This document shows, one piece after another, positions 59,941-64,000 of a stretch of DNA of 64,000 nt; the stretch's first letter is position 1, and every line of letters begins with the position of its first letter. The stretch lies in assembly GCF_000724545.1 (NCBI RefSeq), contig NZ_JHBV01000039.1, positions 186,001 to 250,000 on the forward strand. Direction: 5' to 3'. The translations under genes were made by a program, and so were the position numbers. Under the pieces are notes generated by a model that was given only the letters and a program-made list of their open reading frames with translations, was not told where the DNA came from and did not search any database. Source of the stretch: Aureispira sp. CCB-QB1. Its GTDB lineage: Bacteria > Bacteroidota > Bacteroidia > Chitinophagales > Saprospiraceae.

Positions 59941-60663
59941 ATGGTGCCTGGTCAGAAATATGATTTTAAAGAAGGAGCAACTCTTTTAGTAGACAAGCCT
60001 TTAGAGTGGACTTCTTTTGATGTGGTTAATAAAATTCGTTACGCATTAAAAAAAGCATTGGGTGTACGCAAAATTAAAGTAGGACATGCTGGGACTTTAG
60101 ACCCGTTGGCTACCGGTTTGTTGATTATTTGTACAGGTAAGTTTACGAAGAAAATTGAAACCTACCAAAGCCAATATAAGGTATATGATGGAAGTATTCG
60201 TTTGGGGGCTACAACCCCTTCTTACGATGCAGAAACAGCTGTTAATGAGATTTTTACATTAGACAACATTACCCCTGAAATGATTGCGAATAATGTGCCA
60301 CATTTCGTGGGAGAAATAGAGCAAATTCCGCCAATGTTTTCTGCAATCAAAGTAGATGGTCAACCTTTGTATAAAAAAGCACGAAAAGGACAGGAAGTAA
60401 AGGTGAAATCGAGAAAAGTGACCATTCACGATTTTAAAATAACGAATATTCGTTTTCCTGACTTGGATTTTGAGGTGAAGTGCAGCAAAGGGACTTATAT
60501 CCGTTCTCTAGCGCATGATTTTGGACAAAAATTGGACAATGGTGCTTATTTAACAAAATTAAGACGCACACAAATAGGAGAGCACACTTTGAAAGATGCT
60601 TGGCAATTGGATGATTTAATTACACACATTCAAGAAAATTATCATCCAGAAGTGACAGAATAA
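59941..60663 (+). CDS. truB: tRNA pseudouridine(55) synthase TruB
   Basis: 240 residues. LLVDKPLEWTSFDVVNKIRY (motif I), the catalytic GHAGTLDPLATGLL with Asp54, FVGEIEQIPPMFSAIKVDGQPLYKKARKG, and VKCSKGTYIRSLAHDFGQ. It makes pseudouridine 55 in the T-loop of tRNAs. It lacks a long PUA domain, as in many Bacteroidota. It converges with the glycerophosphodiesterase gene, with only 10 bases between the stops and no terminator seen. Confidence 0.95.
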   Translation: MVPGQKYDFKEGATLLVDKPLEWTSFDVVNKIRYALKKALGVRKIKVGHAGTLDPLATGLLIICTGKFTKKIETYQSQYKVYDGSIRLGATTPSYDAETAVNEIFTLDNITPEMIANNVPHFVGEIEQIPPMFSAIKVDGQPLYKKARKGQEVKVKSRKVTIHDFKITNIRFPDLDFEVKCSKGTYIRSLAHDFGQKLDNGAYLTKLRRTQIGEHTLKDAWQLDDLITHIQENYHPEVTE

Positions 60664-60673
60664 ATTTTCACTT

Positions 60674-61501
60674 TTAGCGATATGCTTGCCATATTTCTGC
60701 TACTCTATCTGGATAATCCGAAATCAAACCATTGACCCCCATTTGGATTAATCGGTCAATATCTGCTTTTTCATTAACAGTCCAAGGAATAACTTGGATG
60801 TTATTGGCATTGGCGTAATCCATCATAGCGGCATCAATTTGCTTAAAATAAGGACCATAAACAGGTGGTTGGAAACCTAAGTCGGTCATGTTTTCTGCTA
60901 TACTTTTATCGTTATCAACCAAAAATGATAACCGTAGGTTTGGAGCTAATTGGCGTGCTATCTGCATACATTCGATATCAAAAGATTGAAATTGACTGCG
61001 ATGCAGCACATTTTTTTCTTTTAAAATATCAATGATTAAGGTAGTAAATTCGAGACCATTTGGATGAAATAGACCATCGTCTTTAGGGTGGCGTTTGACT
61101 TCGATATTGTAAGCGATTGGTAATAGACCATTTAGTGTCGTATATGCTTCCATGGCATCAATCATATCTCGCAACGAAGGTTTGTAGGTGCGCATTGGCT
61201 TTTGAGAGGGGAAACGAGGGTGTCCAATACTTCCACAATCAATTTGCTTTATTTGGGCATAGGTCATTTGGTACAAATTGTACTCTTTTTCATTGGAGGG
61301 ATTTAGCGCTTTACCATCAGGAGCCAAGCAAATTTCATGATTTAACCAAGGTTCATGGGAAACTAAAACTTCCTTGTCTTTAGTAACTACAACATCCATT
61401 TCTAAGAAATGACAGCCCATGTCAATTGCTTTGTAAAAAGCAGGAATTGTATTTTCGGGTAAATATCCTCTACAACCTCTATGTCCGTGTATTGTAAACA
61501 T
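60674..61501 (-). CDS. Glycerophosphodiester phosphodiesterase
   Basis: 275 residues from ATG 61501. Family residues: HGHRGCRGYLPENTIPAF (His of HRG, Glu-Asn-Thr), LEMDVVVTKD (Glu and Asp metal ligands), HEPWLNHE (second His) and NIEVKR. It hydrolyses glycerophosphodiesters to glycerol-3-phosphate and an alcohol. Longer starts at 61561 or 61585 are possible and would add a hydrophobic SFLSLILVAMF segment; I prefer the shorter start because family members usually begin close to the HRG motif and no cleavage site follows that segment, but export is not excluded. The ureohydrolase gene lies just upstream on the same strand. Confidence 0.87.
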   Translation of the reverse strand: MFTIHGHRGCRGYLPENTIPAFYKAIDMGCHFLEMDVVVTKDKEVLVSHEPWLNHEICLAPDGKALNPSNEKEYNLYQMTYAQIKQIDCGSIGHPRFPSQKPMRTYKPSLRDMIDAMEAYTTLNGLLPIAYNIEVKRHPKDDGLFHPNGLEFTTLIIDILKEKNVLHRSQFQSFDIECMQIARQLAPNLRLSFLVDNDKSIAENMTDLGFQPPVYGPYFKQIDAAMMDYANANNIQVIPWTVNEKADIDRLIQMGVNGLISDYPDRVAEIWQAYR

Positions 61502-61610
61502 TGCAACTAAGATTAATGATAAAAAAGAAGGGGTACTTTTGTTCTTTAAGTGCTTTGGCATATTGGGCATACTACTGATGCCCAATATATAATGTTTTTG
61601 TTGGGTAGAG

Positions 61611-62630
61611 CTACAAACAACGCCCCAACAGGACGGCTAATTTGTACAAAATGCGTGCCCCAACATTACCATCCCACTCACTAGCACTGCCCACTTCACA
61701 CAAATCAAAGCCAATAATGCGTCGACCACTATTGATAATTTGATGCAACAAATGGACAGCTTCCATATATTCTATCCCCTCAGGAACGGGAGTGCCTGTA
61801 TGAGGGCACAGTTTGGGATCTAACCCATCAATGTCAAAACTAATATATACTTTGGGCGGTAAGGAGTCAATGATTTGTTGGCAAATTTCGTGGTAAGTTT
61901 GAAATTGTGCATAAAGTTGCTCTCGAATATAATTAACTCCATATAGCGTGATTCTATCGTTATGGGCATGAGCATAGTCAAATTCTGCCTGACAAGCATC
62001 TCGTACCCCAACTTGTGTCAGTTGTGTGATTTGTGGAATTTGTTCCAAAGCATTATAAAAAATAGAGGCATGAGAATAGGTAAATCCCTCGTAAGCAGCA
62101 CGTAGGTCACAATGGGCATCAATTTGCAAAATACCAAATTCTCCTTCCTGTTCTGCTAATGCTTTTAGGTAGCCTAAAGGAACACTATGTTCGCCCCCAA
62201 CTAAGCCTACTTTTTTCCCTTTTTTTAAAAATGCTTTGCTTTGCTCGTAGACCCAATTGTTGAGTTGCTCTGAATTTTGATTGACTTGTTGTACTAAGTT
62301 GGGATCCGAAGCTTTTGCTTGCTCTAGATTGTCAATATGTTGCGTTGCCAATTGGCGAGTTGAGTCGCTCAATGCTTGTATGCTCGCATCTACTGGCATC
62401 ATATAAATGGGCGTCTCCCATGCATTGCCAAACTTCCAATCTACTAAGTCCAATTGATAAGAAGCCTCTAGAATATTGCTAGGTCCTAGAGCTGTTCCCG
62501 CAGCATAAGAAACCGTAGCTTCCCAAGGCACTGGAAGAAGTATAATTTTAGCGTTTTCTTGATCGTAAGGCAATCCAATAAAATTACCGTTTTTAATGGC
62601 ATAGCCACTAGGATCAAAGTCTTTTTGCAT
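61611..62630 (-). CDS. Ureohydrolase (agmatinase/arginase family)
   Basis: 339 residues from ATG 62630, which begins QKDFDPSGYA; in-frame starts up to 62705 add a stretch that does not fit the family. Manganese-binding motifs are complete: VGLVGGEHSVPLG (His), LQIDAHCDLR (Asp-x-His-x-x-Asp) and YISFDIDGLDPKLCP (two Asp). The family includes agmatinase, arginase, formimidoylglutamase and guanidinobutyrase; substrate cannot be fixed by eye, though the overall layout resembles Bacteroidota agmatinase-like proteins. An inserted helical region lies at about residues 95-125. Confidence 0.87.
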   Translation of the reverse strand: MQKDFDPSGYAIKNGNFIGLPYDQENAKIILLPVPWEATVSYAAGTALGPSNILEASYQLDLVDWKFGNAWETPIYMMPVDASIQALSDSTRQLATQHIDNLEQAKASDPNLVQQVNQNSEQLNNWVYEQSKAFLKKGKKVGLVGGEHSVPLGYLKALAEQEGEFGILQIDAHCDLRAAYEGFTYSHASIFYNALEQIPQITQLTQVGVRDACQAEFDYAHAHNDRITLYGVNYIREQLYAQFQTYHEICQQIIDSLPPKVYISFDIDGLDPKLCPHTGTPVPEGIEYMEAVHLLHQIINSGRRIIGFDLCEVGSASEWDGNVGARILYKLAVLLGRCL

Positions 62631-62764
62631 GAATATGAAATTTAATAATTGACGAAAATGAAAAAGTTGATAAAGTCTTTTATTTTTAAGTAGAGATATT
62701 GCCAAAGAACGGTAATAATCTTAATACTTGCAATCTAATTTAAAATTACTTTGTTAGATATTTA

Positions 62765-63046
62765 ATGGTTAATACATTAGAATTAGAAAGTATATCTACT
62801 GCTGGAAGTGTTGGCTTTTTATTGGTATTTGCTATTGTAAATTCGGTAGGTTTTAAGTTGTCCAATAAAACCAAAGGAAACGCTTTTGTTCCTGCTTTGG
62901 CTTGTGTGGCTTGTTTGGTAGCAATAATTGTCATGTTAGTACAGCATTATTCGACTAGCAAGTTAGATGTTTTTATCGCCTTGGGAGTGGTTGTCATTTG
63001 TTTTGTATTGGAATTTGTTTATAAGAAAATAGAACAAAAATCATAA
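62765..63046 (+). CDS. Orphan C-terminal part of an APC-type amino acid permease
   Basis: 93 residues with three hydrophobic segments (about 12-32, 42-60, 68-86) and a basic end (YKKIEQKS). The order GSVGFLLVFAIVNSVGFKLSNKT, ALACVACLVAIIVMLVQHY, and LDVFIALGVVVICFVLEFVY resembles the last helices of APC-family permeases (FLLVFAxVN is typical). A full permease has 12 spans, so this is either a truncated remnant or a small membrane protein that reuses the fold. The start ATG at 62765 has no close family start; the next gene begins 3 bases after its stop, so it is probably still transcribed. Confidence 0.6.
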   Translation: MVNTLELESISTAGSVGFLLVFAIVNSVGFKLSNKTKGNAFVPALACVACLVAIIVMLVQHYSTSKLDVFIALGVVVICFVLEFVYKKIEQKS

Positions 63047-63049
63047 GAG

Positions 63050-63892
63050 ATGGAAACTAGATATATCAAGACAAATGGCATTCAATTGCAAGTTAGAATG
63101 ATAGGTCCATCAGATGGAAAGCCTATCTTTTTACTGCATGGATTTCCTGATTTTTGGTTTACGTGGGAAAAGCAAATGGAAGCGCTTGCTGCCAGTGGCT
63201 TTAGAGTTATTGCACCGGATCAACGAGGATACAATCACAGTGATAAACCTCTAGAAAAAGAGGCGTACCGTCAGCGTATACTTGCAGCAGATATTATGGG
63301 CTTGGCGGATGCGTTAGGCTATGATACAATAAGTTTGGCCGGACATGATTTTGGGGGTATTGTTGCTTGGTCTATAGCAACTTTGTATCCAGCGCGAGTC
63401 CAAAAGCTGGCAATAATTAGTGCACCTCATTTTTTGGCTAGCATGAAATATAGCAGAACGAATACATCTCAAAAATTTAAAAGTTGGTATGTCTTATTTT
63501 TTCAATTACCTTTCTTGCCAGAACGATTGATCAAAGCATTTAACTACAGAGTGTTGCGAAAGAGCATGCCTAAATCTTTGTCACCTCAACTGTTAAAACG
63601 ATACTTGTCTGCTTGGTCACAACCCAATGCCATTCATACGATGGTCAATTGGTATCGAGGATTTGTAGATGGTGTTAAAAGTAGAGAAATACAGTATGGG
63701 CAAATTGACATTCCGACTCATATTTTGTGGGGCGAGCAGGATAAGTATCTAGAAGTAGGGTTGGCAGAATTGAGCTTAAAACAATGTACAGAAGGACGTT
63801 TGACAGTTTTTGATAAAACAAGTCATTGGGTAATGCACGAACGTTCAAATGAAGTTAATGCTATTTTGTTGAAGCATTTTAGTTCTTTGTAG
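63050..63892 (+). CDS. Alpha/beta hydrolase, epoxide-hydrolase-like
   Basis: 280 residues. Oxyanion region LLHGFPDFWFTWE, nucleophile Asp100 in LAGHDFGG, the acid Asp231 in GEQDKYL and His259 in SHWVMHE form the expected triad. DQRGYNHSDKP is typical of epoxide hydrolases and related haloalkane dehalogenase-like enzymes. A lid domain lies at about residues 130-205, with several aromatic residues. Asp as nucleophile favours epoxide hydrolase or dehalogenase over esterase. It follows the permease remnant by 3 bases. Confidence 0.88.
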   Translation: METRYIKTNGIQLQVRMIGPSDGKPIFLLHGFPDFWFTWEKQMEALAASGFRVIAPDQRGYNHSDKPLEKEAYRQRILAADIMGLADALGYDTISLAGHDFGGIVAWSIATLYPARVQKLAIISAPHFLASMKYSRTNTSQKFKSWYVLFFQLPFLPERLIKAFNYRVLRKSMPKSLSPQLLKRYLSAWSQPNAIHTMVNWYRGFVDGVKSREIQYGQIDIPTHILWGEQDKYLEVGLAELSLKQCTEGRLTVFDKTSHWVMHERSNEVNAILLKHFSSL

Positions 63893-64000
63893 TATTGAAT
63901 AAACTAGGTTACTATAATTGTATCAGGAACTTATTGGCTATACAGGACTCAAAAAATGGCACCGTAAATAAGTGGACAGACTGTGCCGCTTAAAATAAGT
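63893..64000 (+). other. Window end; possible edge of an insertion sequence
   Basis: The last 46 bases contain GGCACCGTAAATAAGTGGACAG and GTGCCGCTTAAAATAAGT, with AAATAAGT-like repeats; read on the other strand this gives TGTCCACTTATTT, similar in flavour to IS3/IS481-type ends. No transposase is visible inside the window. Confidence 0.3.

Overview
The window looks like a chromosomal segment of a low-GC, gliding or predatory marine Bacteroidota of the Saprospiria (Saprospira/Aureispira-like; genus is an inference). Supporting signs are SprB-repeat giant proteins, type IX secretion (T9SS) C-terminal sorting domains of both type A (YPNP... form) and type B (TPNGDGVND form), FecI/FecR-type regulation, DUF5686 and DUF2141 proteins, PKD and VCBS/FG-GAP secreted proteins, and TAnnTTTG-type -7 promoter elements.

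Layout. 1-11178: two giant SprB-repeat surface proteins, the first cut by the window edge, the second carrying a very recent 693-bp internal tandem duplication. 11336-12178: membrane-anchored peroxiredoxin (minus). 12442-14444: an ECF sigma factor and a probable membrane anti-sigma/DUF6265 protein. 14703-19751: a second ECF sigma, a FecR anti-sigma, an unusual STN-domain/surface-repeat outer-membrane protein, a DUF2141 protein and a secreted unknown. 20033-20235: an unassigned small RNA gene with its own promoter and terminator. 20536-23346: ferredoxin, IscX, KdsC and an MBL-fold hydrolase. 23397-28191 (minus): DUF5686 outer-membrane protein, PlsC-type acyltransferase, lipoprotein. 28629-33615: a small unknown, then moeA-modABC-mobA-moaD for molybdate uptake and molybdenum cofactor synthesis. 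33972-36503: an 843-residue helical protein with a Gly/Ala hydrophobic hairpin, family unknown. 36579-39075 (minus): dapB and a P5C dehydrogenase. 39631-40995: an intact IS4-superfamily insertion sequence whose target duplication contains the start codon of the next gene. 40998-55252: five T9SS cargo proteins (PKD protein, subtilase, three VCBS/FG-GAP paralogues). 55291-58528: SMI1/KNR4 protein and topoisomerase IV subunit A. 58997-63892: lipoprotein, TruB, glycerophosphodiesterase, ureohydrolase, a permease C-terminal remnant and an epoxide-hydrolase-like enzyme.

How it fits together. Most coding capacity is exported surface material: adhesin-like SprB repeats, protease and calcium-binding beta-propeller-like proteins that need a T9SS encoded elsewhere. 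Two sigma/anti-sigma modules could tie expression to surface events; in the second the usual TonB-receptor partner is replaced by an STN domain fused to surface repeats and a probable barrel. A dispersed intergenic repeat family with nested internal deletions (about 25984, 39380, 50059, 52777, 58766) punctuates the region. No tRNA, rRNA, CRISPR array or prophage was recognised.
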